64,000 nucleotides of DNA from Marsupella aquatica (lineage: Eukaryota > Marchantiophyta), in assembly GCA_973895155.1 (NCBI GenBank), contig OZ316897.1:1-64000 (forward strand), read 5' to 3'. The position numbers were made by a program, and so were the translations under genes. This document shows positions 38,677-49,437 of this stretch, one piece after another (positions within the stretch are counted from its first letter, which is position 1; every line of letters begins with the position of its first letter). Below the pieces are notes generated by a model, which ran no database searches, had not been told where the DNA came from, and worked only from the letters and a program-made list of their open reading frames with translations.

Positions 38677-39250
38677 TTGTATCTCATTTCCCACGTCCAA
38701 AATTGAATGGTGACACATTTGATGCTAACGGAGTTTAAAGGTTTCAACATGAAAGCTATGGGAGTCTACAGTTTAACCAGAAATGTTGTGGGAGTCCATA
38801 TGCTGAAACTTGGAGACATACCATGCATCGCATGTGAGACACAGCCTTTACATAAGAGTCTTGTATGGTGGGTTGGACAGTGAAGGCAATTTGGGTCCTA
38901 GGAGTGTCTGAATGGAGTTGCGACACAGATGGAGGTGAGTAGCAAGGCATGAATACCGCGACCATGGATGTTGTACAGAAGAGAAGCTCCATCACTGCAC
39001 ACTTGGCCTGAAACCACGCCACGCCACTGCCACCAGTAAGCATAAAAAACGCAACCATTCGGAAACGCCTTCGCTCAAAGACTGCATCCGACAATGACTC
39101 TAATCCATCACTTGTTGCAATTATTGACGACGTCAGTACGCCATCCAAGCGACCCAAGATTCAAGATGCAGATTGAAGGGAATTTGGAGGTGGCGAGCAC
39201 AGTCAAGGACCAGATTGAAGGCCAGCAACAAGAATTCTCGAAGGCCAATG
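38677..39250. repeat. 1.1-kb subrepeat unit, copy C, left part
   Basis: This matches the first half of the unit in copies A and B (from TTTGTATCTCATTTCCC), lacking a segment present in A/B near 10325-10350. It is interrupted at 39250 by the 4.6-kb element. Because of a 4-base deletion (GACAATGAC versus GACAGTGAATGAC) a plus-strand frame at 39012-39176 is open here and ends IDDVSTPSKRPKIQDAD. Confidence 0.9.
39246..39250. repeat. Target-site duplication, left (CAATG)
   Basis: CAATG precedes the element start TGTGATGCC. The uninterrupted copies A and B have a single CAATG here. Confidence 0.85.
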
Positions 39251-39365
39251 TGTGATGCCTAGACAGGAATCACTCGGCCGGTTAAGTGGGTAAAGCAGGA
39301 AGGCACCCTAGGAACACCTTAGTATAGGGACAAAACAAGGAAAATATAAACAATTAGGGGCAACC

Positions 39366-42300
39366 ATGGAACCCGGGCAGAGGCCGGAGGTAAGGCTGAG
39401 GGTGAAAACCCGATTAGGGTTAGGGCGCGTTAAGCATCGGCGGCTAGGAAGGATCAACGGGAAGAAGGACCGGCAGAGGAGAGGGGTAAGGAGCGCTTGC
39501 AGGAGATGGTGGCTCATTTGCGAGCACGAACTAGGCAGACGACTACGGGAGGCCAACTACTGTCAGCTGCTTAGGCAAGCACTCGGGGAGAGAGTAGATA
39601 CCGACGATCGACCTAAGGAGGGTATGAGCAACGTCAATCAAGCGGCACATTTCTGGGGATGCCTGTTTGAACGGGCAACTGAGTACATCAAGACTTACGA
39701 GGACGAGGAGTCAGAAAGGGCAGCTCGAGAACGGCAGGAGCTCGCTCGATTGTGGGAGCTGCACAAGACGGCTTTCTTAGGAGGCGAACTCATCAAGGAC
39801 GAGTTCCTGTGGACGCCTACTTCCAATCAACTCGACAATCTTCTGTTTTGCAAAGACAGCGTCGTCGGCATCCGAGAGGCCATCAAGAACTGCAACGACA
39901 TACATTGGGAATTAAAGGGTAGCACGGAAAGGTGGACCCAGGCAACGGTGCTAGGAGAAACCTCCACGGCAGCAGAGATGAAGAGGAAGGGGGCCGTCAA
40001 CGATGAAGCCACCCCGGCAAAAAGAACGAGGTCGGCGGCACCAAAGAGGCCAGCCGAGCAGCAGAGCAGGAGGCAGGGAGAAGCCGAAGAGGAGGAGGTC
40101 GATCCCATCAAGGCCATTCCAACCAGGGATGACACCTGGAAGGGCTGGGCGGCAACCCTACCGGTGGAGGTGCAACTACATTTTGCACGGGAGGAGGATG
40201 CATGCTTTACGGCCATGCAGACCAAGAAGTACCAAGGCTTCATGGCCGGATCCGGCTTGGAGGCTTTTGTAAGATTACCATGGCTGAAGCCGGAGGTACC
40301 GGAGTCAGACCTATTAGAATTCGTGGGGTCATGGGAACCCGAGACCAATTGCACGAGGATATATGGGAAGGATTTCTATCTTACTCCCAAGGTAATTGCC
40401 GAAGTGTTTGGCTTGCCGATAGGCAATAAGACCAAAGTTGATACCAGGAAGACCCTGCCTGACAAGGAGTTCCGGTCGTTCCCCGGGCCATCAACGAAGA
40501 ATGGCTTCTTCCGGAACACCTGCACCAACCCGCACATAGGAGAGATGATCGACTTCTTGCGGGTGACCATGCATTGTAACTTGCCGAGGGCAGAGATCGG
40601 CAAGGCACAGGTCTATCTGGCAGAAAGGCCAGACCCAAGCCGGGACTACAACGGGTACCTCCTCAACCAATTGAAGAAGATCTTAAAGGAGGAGCAGCAG
40701 GTAATCGGCATGGGGAGCGTGTCGCGGCTTGGCTATCACATGCCGCTGTTGTGCCGGTATGCCAGAGGTCAGACTTTTGCCCCGGTACTTCCCCTGCAGG
40801 TAAGGGCAAACGAGGAAGCCTCAACCACCTGTTAGTCCTACGATCGAGCAGGTGTTTAGGCCAGGAAGGAAGACTTGCCGATGCAGCAACCAGGCATGCA
40901 GAGTCTGCTGAAACTACTGGAGAAAGAAAAGAAATTGGCATCGGCAACAACAACGGCAACGGCAACAATGCAGGACACTACTACAGAGGTAGGCCTACAC
41001 CGGCTCACAAGAGAAAACCCCTTTGCTGGAGACAAGGAGAGAATCAGGCCGGAATCCAAGCCAGGTGTTCGAATGTACGTGGGAACCTCAAGCTCCGAAT
41101 CTGAGGCAGAATTGCCTGAAGCTCCTACCGACGAAGAGGAGAGGGAGAAGCCGGACGTCCAAGAGGTAGAGGAGGCAGTGGAGGACTGCAGCCATGATCA
41201 TTCCGGCTATGGGTCGGACCATCACGTTCCAGGAGTAAGGACCTGTGGCCGGTTTGTCCCCACACTTCCAAGGGTAGTGCGAGGGGACCCCAACCAGCAG
41301 AGTAGCCCTGAGTCTCCCCCACCAGATGTTGCTCCCCCGAGCTTCGACGGCATAAAACAGACGGTGCAGGAATTTCAGGAGCGAATCAAGCAGGAGGAAG
41401 AGGCCGCCCTGGCTAAGGAAAAGGATTTACCAGGAGGAGATTGGCCGGAGGACATCAGGCGGCTAGCCGAAAAAGGAAGCAAACCTCTAGCCACGATTGA
41501 AGAGATCCGCAGGACGGCTTGGGAGTAGAGGCCACGATGGGCGATGCCGATCACTTCTACTTACTCCACCTATGCTAAGAATAGAGCCATGGAGTATGGT
41601 GAGATGTGTGGGGAACTTGCGCTCGGCATCTTTGGAGAGGAGTTGGAGGTAGGACCCTTTTTCCATAGGGAGCAGTTGGAGAAGCACCAATTAGAAGAAG
41701 CGGTGGCTTTAGAGAGAAGCAAGAAGGACGAGGTCATTCGGCGGCTTAGGAGGATGGAAGCCGAGATTGAAGATCTAAGGGCGGCCAAGAAAGCCCAAGA
41801 TGAACTGCGGATTAAACGACATGAGCTGAACATCATGCAGGGGCAGTTGGACACCGCGCAGGCTGATAATCAGAATATCAAGGATAAACTGACTCAGACG
41901 CAGGAAGAGTTGGCTGACACAATCAAAGAGAGGGAGAAGTGGAAGCAAGAGCTGAAGAATACAGAGGAGGCCCACATAACAGCCAACAGCCGGGCCATGG
42001 CGGAGACCCAAAGAAAGGAATGGGCGTTGAAAGGGGAGCTCGAGAAAATCCGCGGAGCCCTTGAGCAGAAGGAGGTCGAGTTAGGGAAATCCTATCAAGG
42101 GATTATGGCGCTGCAGCAGGAGCTTGCGTCCCTGACGGCCAGCTTCAAGACCGACCTAAGGGAGAAGGACGAGATGCTCGAACAGACTTACGCCAAGATG
42201 AACCAGATGGAGTCTGTCATCATTGCAGAGCTCGACAAGGAGCTAAGAGCAACCCAGGAGGAGAGGGCTACCTTGAAGAAGGAATTGGAGGAAGCCCATA

Positions 42301-42935
42301 GGGAGCAGGAGGAGGCCAAAAACGAGCTGGAGGGGGCACGTAAGGACCTGGATGAAACCCAAGAGGAGTTGGAGGAAATCACGAGGAAGATGGAGAACCT
42401 ACAGCGGCGGGCCGACAACCAAACAGAGCGGCTGAAGAAACAAGCCGCAGTATTTAAATGCTTAGCTGCAGCAGGTCCATCTCCCGTTGGGACAAACCAG
42501 TTACCAGGGGTGGTAATTGCCGAAGGACAAGCCGCGCCAACTGCACCAGTGCCGGAAGTAAGTGGGAAGGGGAAGGGACCAGCTGCCGAGCCACCAACGA
42601 AGAAGAAGCGGAGACCTTCAGGGTCAAGGAGTAATACGACTTCACAGGCCGTGGTGATCAAGGAGGTAGACCCAGCACCGACCCCAGACAGGGTCACGGC
42701 TAAGGATCCAACTACCCTAGGGGAAGGGGAGGCCGAAGCCGAGGGAGTGGCTGAAGCCGAAGCCGTGGGTATTGCCGAGGCCGGTGTCGAGGCTGAAGCC
42801 GAAGGTGGACCCAGTCAGGCCGATGGAGAGTTGACTCAGTCAAGGGCAGGTAATCTGTCAGAGAATGAACCTACGGCAGTGGCTGAGGAGGAAGCGTTGG
42901 GGGCGTCCATTAAGGATCCACCACCGGTGTCGTGA
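39366..42935 (+). pseudogene. Large transposon-like protein of element 1 (core plus long coiled coil); 1,190-codon frame with amber stops
   Basis: The frame starts at ATG 39366 and runs in one phase to TGA 42933-42935. It is interrupted only by TAG at 40833, 40857 and 41526. The first two lie inside a possible 60-nt intron (40800-40859, CAG|GTAAGG to TTTAG|G) whose removal preserves the frame, so only the third is a clear lesion. Order: Arg-rich N-terminus; conserved region (about 120-190) aligning with the N-terminus of the 37354 protein; nuclear-signal-like KRTRSAAPKRP; WKGW near 257; core with GLEAFVRLPW, LLEFVGSWEPE, IYGKDFYLTPKVIAEVFGLP and RNTC near 297-385; acidic disordered linker; then from about 760 a coiled coil of some 270 residues, followed by PTKKKRRPSGS and an Ala/Glu-rich tail. 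The core resembles plant transposon-associated domains of unknown activity. Likely role: element-encoded nuclear, self-associating protein (inference). Confidence 0.75.
40800..40859 (+). other. Candidate 60-nt intron removing two amber codons
   Basis: A donor CAG|GTAAGGG and an acceptor GTGTTTAG|GC bracket exactly 60 nt, a multiple of three, containing both in-frame TAGs at 40833 and 40857. This is short for a plant intron, so simple nonsense mutations remain possible. Confidence 0.4.
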
Positions 42936-43856
42936 CGGTGCAAGGGCGCCGTTCCTTTTAGGGAGGGCGGACGTGGAGGGAGGAGGCGTGAGTGGGCAGG
43001 GCGGGCGCGGATCTCCACGTTTAGGATTAGGATCAGAACCAGGAGCGGCCCTGACACTTAGCTTAGTGGGATTGCGGTCCCACTGGTAGGAGCAACACTT
43101 GTGCTCCTGCCTTGCTGTACATAGGTAGATTCGGGCAAGTAGATTACTGTTAAGTAGATTAGGCTTACGATGCAAAGAATGGCGGATCCACTACCAGGAT
43201 AAGTACCTGGGCAGCGGGGAGCTCAGGGCCTCTTCTTTAGCAAGTTTTTAGTTTGCACCAGCCGGGCTGGGATCAAGTAGTACGAGAAGCTCTCGGTTAG
43301 TCATACAGTGACCCTTGTGTATATTCATGTTTCCTCATGCCTAAGAGCTGAATAGAGTTGGCCTCACGGCTTAGTTCGCAGAACTTGTGTATGAGATGTA
43401 CTGTTTGTATGGCAAGTGCATGGTATGACTCAGTCAGAATGAGTCATTTTGCTATTTGTGTGTCGCATTAACTTGTGTGAAGAGTGCCCACATCAACAGA
43501 AGGAAGGAAAGTAAGCAGGGGAGTGAGAGTTGGATGTGTCGAGCTGAGAGAGGTCTTAGCGGCTTAACCAAGCCTATTGGGGATCATTCTGGCGGCGGAA
43601 TCCAAACATACCTAACAAGACGGAGGGGAAGATAGGGGAAGACAGGGGAAGGCCTATATTAGGCCGGCTACGTATCTCATGACCCGATGAAGGATCTGTC
43701 CAGTATATGTGTGTAAAATGTTAATAGTAGTAGTAGAAAGTTAGCAGCGTCCCATGCCGCTAAGCCGTGGAAACGGCCTCGCCAAGCACGAAACCTGCGG
43801 GAATCGGCTTGAGCTGGGGGGTTTCTTGGGTTTAGGGAGCCATGGGACGCACCACA
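42936..43856. other. 3' part of element 1, no gene seen
   Basis: This holds about 920 bp after the coding frame: moderately GC-rich, with short local repeats (AAGTAGATTA twice near 43136-43160, GGGGAAGA words near 43625). No coding or terminal repeat structure was recognised. Confidence 0.5.
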
Positions 43857-43861
43857 CAATG
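43857..43861. repeat. Target-site duplication, right (CAATG)
   Basis: This is the second CAATG, followed by CTTCCCGACC exactly as in the uninterrupted copies. Confidence 0.85.
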
Positions 43862-44372
43862 CTTCCCGACCAAAATACCGACCCAACAATAATGCAGAAG
43901 GGAATTTGAAGGTGACGAGCACATTAAAGAACCAGATTGAAGGCTGGTACAAGAATTCTAGAAGCATTGACCAAGCTTTGTTTCCTTTGTATTTCTCACG
44001 AACCCAAATTGAATGGTGACACTTTTGATGCTAATGGAGTCCAATGGTTTCAACATGAATGTTATAGCTGCAAAAGACTTTTATTGGAAATGTTATGGGA
44101 GTGCGGGACTACAAGTGAGTCACAATGAATGCTAGTGGTGTATGAACACTTAAAAATTAATGTTATGGGAGCCTACGATAACCACCCGTAAGTCACCCTA
44201 ATCAATACTAGCGGAGTTTGAAGGTTTTGATAATAATGTTGTGAGAGTCCAAATGTTGAAACGTTGAGACCGTGCACTGCATGTAGGAGACCATGCACCG
44301 CGCTCCCTAAATACCCTGAAATGGCCTGAAGACCGGCCTCATTGCACGCGCTGTGCAGAGAAGATATATACA
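43857..44372. repeat. 1.1-kb subrepeat unit, copy C, right part
   Basis: This is the continuation of the unit after the element, matching 33474-33988 with scattered substitutions and ending at the hairpin motif. Confidence 0.9.
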
Positions 44373-44511
44373 GGCTGCACGAAAATGTATATATATGTAC
44401 AGGCCTCATAGCACGCGCTGTGCAGAGAAGATATATACAGCTCCCTAAATACCCTGAAATGGCCTGAAGACCGGTCTCATTGCACGCGCTGTGCAAAGAA
44501 GATATGTACAG
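44338..44511 (+). repeat. Three clustered hairpin terminus motifs
   Basis: Copies at 44338-44372, 44405-44440 and 44476-44511 each have GCACGCGCTGTGC, then GAAGATAT(A/G)TACAG. The third is preceded by CCCTAAATACCCTGAAATGGC just as the first is, so the terminus plus about 60 bp has been reiterated. Flanks after TACAG are different each time. Confidence 0.85.
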
Positions 44512-45335
44512 AACCGAACAATACCCCGACCCTAACCTGCCTGCCTGCCACAGTGCACTATCTTAACCTTACCTATTATAATGGTTCTACCCTGGATCTA
44601 AACACTCACCAAAGCCCGGCGTGCCAATGAAGCAAAAACTTCGCCGCTTGAAGTAACGAATTCAATCAATTACTGCAGGCGACCTTTAGGCTTACGCTTC
44701 TACCTACTGTATAGCTTGAATGGGTGGGGTTGGCACATCACCGTGTAGAAGTAGGGTAGTTAGTGCCAGTGCCAGTGCCGCTCAACGACAAACACTGAGC
44801 TTGAAGGGTGTGGTGGCCGCATCACCGTGTAGTACTAGGGTACTTAATTATTAGTACAAGCGTCACTCAACAAGAAACACTCAGTCGCATATTCTGCTTG
44901 CAGCATGTCTCTCATACTCAGCTAGTTCAATGCTTTCATCAGGCGACGGGTATGAAACACTGTTCATTCGCACATTTCACTTTTCGGGCTATCAGCCGGC
45001 GAGGCAAGGCGGAGCTCGAGAGACACAATCGCTCTTACCCAGGTTTAGGGTTCAACCATCCTTTGGTTTCATTCTTTATTCACGCTATAACGATGGTGAA
45101 TCAGGCAAGACATTATTGGGGCTGAGTTCTTGAGTACGGGGGTATACTCGTAGCAACATACAAAGAGCAATAGCCAGAGCGAGCGGATGAAGAGAGATCT
45201 CATACAAAAGTTGTGGGAGCTCCTTGAGGTTGCATTCGTCGGCGGGGAATGCATTTCTGTGGATCTTTTATGGTCACCATCGGTTGATGAACTCAACCGC
45301 ATTTGGTTCGAGGGTTTAGGGTTTAGGAGGATCAG
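44512..45335. other. No recognised gene; contains an 85-bp tandem duplication
   Basis: A tandem pair starting AGCTTGAA(T/G)GGGTG lies at 44713-44797 and 44798-44881 (shared CATCACCGTGTAG, CAC/AAACACT words). A short TTTAGGG tract is at 45312-45328. Open frames up to 105 codons have no recognisable domain. Confidence 0.6.
45312..45328 (+). repeat. Interstitial TTTAGGG tract
   Basis: GGGTTTAGGGTTTAGG lies in non-repetitive DNA directly upstream of the third family copy. Confidence 0.7.
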
Positions 45336-45905
45336 TTGTTGTCGGTAAGGCAAGCGATTGATAGGTGTCCAGACAACAGGTGGGTACTACCAGGCTGGAC
45401 GTTGAAGTGGACGCCAAAGGCTATGCTAGGTGAAGGGTCACGGCGAGGAAGCAACTTGGGGAAACAAGCTCTACTGGCAGCAAATGCATGCGGGAAGAAA
45501 CATGGAGAGGCAATCGTTGTGCCACCGACAAAAATAAAGAGGAGTGGAGCAGGTCGGGAGTCAACACGACCGGGACAAAACAGGACACCGACAGTGCCAC
45601 CAATGAGTCTAGGTCAGAATAGTGAGACTGGGGAAGAACCGGGAGGATTTGATGTTGCGGTCACCACATCGACGTCGAAGGATTGGAATTGGAAGGGTTG
45701 GGTTGACACGGGAGCGGAGGAACTTTGACTCAAATTTATTCGGGATGACAACGATGTATTCTGAGTCATAGTTTTGGGCAGGTATCCCAAATTCCTACAC
45801 GGGTTGAGGCTGGAGAAATTTTTCAGGTTACCCTCGACTGCCCAAGATATAACCCACAAAGAGATGATGAAGTTTGTAGCTAATTGGGATCCTGAGCCTC
45901 AATGG
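45336..45905 (+). pseudogene. Third, truncated copy of the transposon-like protein family
   Basis: The frame includes TKIKRSGAGRES, then SKDWNWKGWVDTGAEEL, TGA at 45726, FIRDDNDVF, a second TGA, then RYPKFLHGLRLEKFFRLP and MMKFVANWDPEPQW. It aligns collinearly with the element-1 protein around its WKGW, GLEAFVRLP and EFVGSWEPE motifs. Both stops are in the same phase as the coding text. Homology stops at about 45905 where the 45901-46563 duplicated block begins, so the FGLP part and coiled coil are missing. It is a fragment, with no flanking element structure seen. Confidence 0.7.
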
Positions 45906-46563
45906 ATGGGAGGGGCGGGGGGCTCCAAGATTCCCCACTGCAGCCTCCCATGGGAGTCTGGGCTGTCTCTGCGGCGGATGTCGGAGGAAAGAACAAAAGA
46001 AGGCTCCAAGAGTGATGGTTTTCTAGAGTCAAAAAGTCCGTAATCCTCAATCATCCAGCATACTATCAGATTATCGTCAAATGATTCCTTTGGCCTATCT
46101 GCCTGTCCAATGCCGCAACTCAATCCCACTTCCGTTTCTCTCTCTCACCCTCTCTCTCTTCAAAATTTGACAAAAATCAACAACTTTACTAAAAAAGAAT
46201 GCAAAGCGTCCGAATACAAAAAGTAACAGTCCCACCAAATTGAAGGAAATCTATTTCTTTGGGCAGTGAGTCACGTTGCCCTTTGGGCAGCTTGAAACCT
46301 TGATTAGAAATTTTGTCTGTAGCTCAACTCCCAATGTGATCGAGCATTAAAATGAAGCATTATAATAACTAAAATGGCAACTGCCCCTACATCACCGATG
46401 CCTTGGAACTAGTGTAGAATGAGGCATTGGCAGCTAGCTCTGCGAGTTGCCCTTTCCCTCATACGATGGGCTGGATGTCACAACTCCAAGGTTTCAGTCA
46501 GAGGCACAGATGAGACCCGGTCATCGTCCGCAATTGGCAAAATATCTCATGCCACCAAGCCTT
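45901..46563. repeat. Third duplicated block, copy D1
   Basis: This is near-identical to 49438-50020 (shared GGATGGGAGGGGCGGGGGGC, CTTTCTAGAGTC-like and CAATTGGCAAAATATCTCA words). D1 has about 70 extra bp near 46245-46315 (GGGCAGTGAGTCACGTTGCC). It ends at CACCAAGCCTTGC, where a degenerate hairpin motif starts. Confidence 0.92.
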
Positions 46564-46635
46564 GCACGTGCAGTGAGGAGAAGATGTGTACAGACCGGTC
46601 TCATTGCACGCGCTGTGCAGAGAAGATATGTACAG
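46562..46635 (+). repeat. Two further hairpin terminus motifs
   Basis: A degenerate copy (GCACGTGCAGTGAGGAGAAG, then ATGTGTACAG) at 46562-46592 is followed by a good copy at 46600-46635 ending GATATGTACAG. Confidence 0.75.
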
Positions 46636-49437
46636 AAAAAGGATATGGTCATTTTATTGGTTATAAGGGAAGACTTGAGAATTTTTGTAGAAGAACAATA
46701 GGGTCTTTTGAATCCAAATTTTGGAATATTCCATCTTTATAGGGGTTAATTTTTTTTAAAACTTTCATTTTAGGGGGTCCAAGGCCTAAAAATGTCGCAG
46801 GTGATGGGGAGGTCCGCATATAGTGAGACCCCCAAGGCTGTGCAGAGAAGATATGTACAAATTGCCTCAACAATTTAAATTAAGAGGACTTGTGATGTTA
46901 GACACGCCCATGGAGGAGTTGTGAAGTGAAGGTGGGCAAAAGGAGAGCAAAGGAGAGCAAAAGGGTGAAATAAGGGAAGAAGACACACAGGGTGGGGTAT
47001 GATGGCCATGGAGTCAGTCATGGGTGGAGGTGTGGGCAGTTCATGGGGCAGTTAGGCGCTGCCACGGTCTGGCCAATGTGGAGAGGGCTAGGAAAGGAAG
47101 GGGAGAGGGAGAAAGGGTAGGACAGGTATTTAAGAGGGATTGAAGTGAGTCAAGAGGGGCCAAGACTGATAAATAACCACCATTGGCCTCCATACATGCA
47201 ACAACCAACCAAGCTTCCTTCCCCAAAGGAAGAAAAGCCCCACCACACAATCACCAACCAAAAAACAAATATGACCTCTTAAAAAACACAAAATGGCAAC
47301 AAACGTTCCAAAAACTGTCTCCCCACCTCCTAAAAAACATTAATATGGAAAGAGGGAAAACCTTTCCAAAAATGAAAAAAATTACCTCACTTTGGTCATC
47401 CGCCTTTCTCCATCCCTAGCCATCATGCTATACCTATCTGATTAAGTGTAGGCTGTACCTATATAACTTGCACATCCTGTACCACTATCAAATGTACTAA
47501 CTGTCTACTCTTGAGACACGTACTCTTAATAAACATTTGCAAACCCTAAAATAGCTTGCCCCCATTTTCACATAATTCACTCTATCAAATGGACTCATAT
47601 GAAATCTACTAGCTACACTTGAGCCACATACTCTTATACATTTGCTTTAGTTTATAGCCTGCCCCATTTTCAGATAATTCACTCTATCAAATGGACTCAT
47701 ATGAATTGTACTCATTACACTTGAGAGGCCTCCGCATACTTAGAAATGGACTCATATGAATTGTAGAGAACAAATGAGAAGGATATCATGGATTCACTCC
47801 AAAAAGCTAGTTTGTATATGGACCACATAGTACTCTTTTTGGCTGGATTGAATATTATAGAGGTTAAGATAAGATTAAGAATCTGAGAGAATAAATTTGG
47901 AAACCTATGATGGATTCCCTCCAAAAGCTAGACTGTAAACAAAGGAGTAACTGTCTTTGTTTTGGCAGCATTGGAAATTATTGTGGTTGATCTATGTTTG
48001 GTTAGACTAAAGGCCCAAATAATTGTCCTACCAACTAAGCCTAGGAAAAGCATACACTGGGACAGCGTTATAAGACTTCTCCTCTCTAACTTATGAATTC
48101 CTGGTATTTGAGAAATAATTGGCCGTGGTAGGTGTGAACTTTGAGTCGCCACCCGAGTCGCCACCTTCCCCATCTAAGGAAAATACAACTCAAGTTGAAA
48201 AACATCAAGAAAATGATGGTCCACATTGATTTCTCTTTGTAAGTTTTCGCACCTGCAATTGATCTGAAGCCAATCAAGAATGCGTTCTTGACTTTTCGGC
48301 GATGGGAAGTCTTCCTAAAGAAGTTTGTACAGAAATATGTACCAATGAGAGAGAAGCGGAATTGATGCTCAGTCCAATAAATATAGTGAAAATAATCCCA
48401 CGAATGATTACGGGCTAGTATTCGCACTGCTCTTGCCATCAAACCTGTGGGATATATATCATTGCTTCTTGTTCGGTGCTCCGTGAGATATCATGTACAA
48501 CTCGACTCCCAATGTCGATGCTCTTTGAGAACCAATTTGGATTTCCATTAGACCTCCGCAGCTTCTTGCTGGCTAGTGAAGACCGCGAAGTTACAATGCA
48601 ATTATTGTACGTAGAGCCTTAAGATTGTCATGGCTGAAGTTTCCAGACTTTAAAACGGTATGTTCCACTCCCCAGATAAGCTTCTCTAGCTGCTTTACTT
48701 TGTTGGTTTGGTGACCATCGACAACAAGATGTGAGCAATCTGACGTTTTGCACCTCCATCATTAAGTTAGAAGACAATTGCTTGCGTTTCCTCTGATAGT
48801 CGTTCAATTTGTAAGTAGCTCCTCCCATGAGTAGCGAACTACCTACCCTCAAGGTATCCCAAAAATGTAACTCTGACTCTTAGGTAGTCCATCCAATCAT
48901 GTAAGGCTACCAGTAAACAAGACTTCAATTATTCTCTTGGGAGCGTTTAGGGTGCCATCCGATCCAGCCACCGACCTTGTTACCTCGCATGACGAAACCT
49001 ACAAGCTCGCAACCCCGATCCACATGGCTGCGGAGTCCGATTTCAGTTGAAGATTTCATTCCGATTTCATTCCGAGGTGATCTAAAGAAATCTGTGATAA
49101 TTGGCTTCACCGGCATAAAATAGTCATAGAGAGGCTAGATCGAACGTCCTTATGGCTAAGTTCAATGGCGCAGCGTAAGCAAGTCTGTCAAAAGTGTCCA
49201 CTGATTCATCCAGTACGTGTAGCTCGTCAATTAATGTCTGCGTAATTAAAATCTACAACTGAATTTTTTTTGAAAATGGTTGTTTTGAAGTACTTCCAAC
49301 TCTTTATGTATTATAATACAAGAAATGTATTATAAACTCATGCTCCCAAATCCGAGTCCCAAATCCCAAGGGTCTGGCCCAGGTCTCTCCTCCAACTCAA
49401 CCCCAAAAGTAGATTATCTGGGACACTGGGATCGCCT
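46636..49437. other. No recognised gene; local tandem repeats and a partial terminus motif
   Basis: A partial hairpin motif (CTGTGCAGAGAAGATATGTA) is at 46838-46860. Direct repeats containing CACTCTATCAAATGGACTCA occur at about 47577 and 47675. A diverged pair with GGATTCACTCCAAAAAGC / GGATTCCCTCCAAAAGC occurs at about 47790 and 47905. Open frames of 60-118 codons between 47928 and 49116 lack recognisable domains. A short telomere-like CAAACCCTAAAATAG is near 47538. Confidence 0.55.

Larger units (their letters stand above)
39251..43856 (+). mobile_element. 4,606-bp inserted element, TGTG...CACA ends, 5-bp target duplication
   Basis: The element interrupts copy C between GGCCAATG and CTTCCCG, and CAATG is present on both sides. 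The left end is TGTGATGCCT. The right end is ACGCACCACA, whose complement TGTGGTGCGT matches the left end at 8 of 10 positions. TG...CA ends with a 5-bp duplication are typical of LTR retrotransposons, yet I see no direct terminal repeats and no integrase, reverse transcriptase or known transposase. It is filled by the plus-strand family frame (39366-42935) plus about 920 bp of 3' DNA. It could be a non-autonomous retroelement derivative or a DNA transposon lacking a recognisable transposase. Confidence 0.8.

Noticed and set aside
42188-42697. 169-codon minus-strand Ser-rich frame
   Set aside because: It lies antisense to the coiled-coil region, whose Glu/Lys-rich codons read as Ser/Leu-rich on the other strand; a shadow frame.
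39251-43856. Complete LTR retrotransposon
   Set aside because: The left-end sequence does not recur near the right end, and no reverse transcriptase, RNase H, integrase or protease motif is visible.
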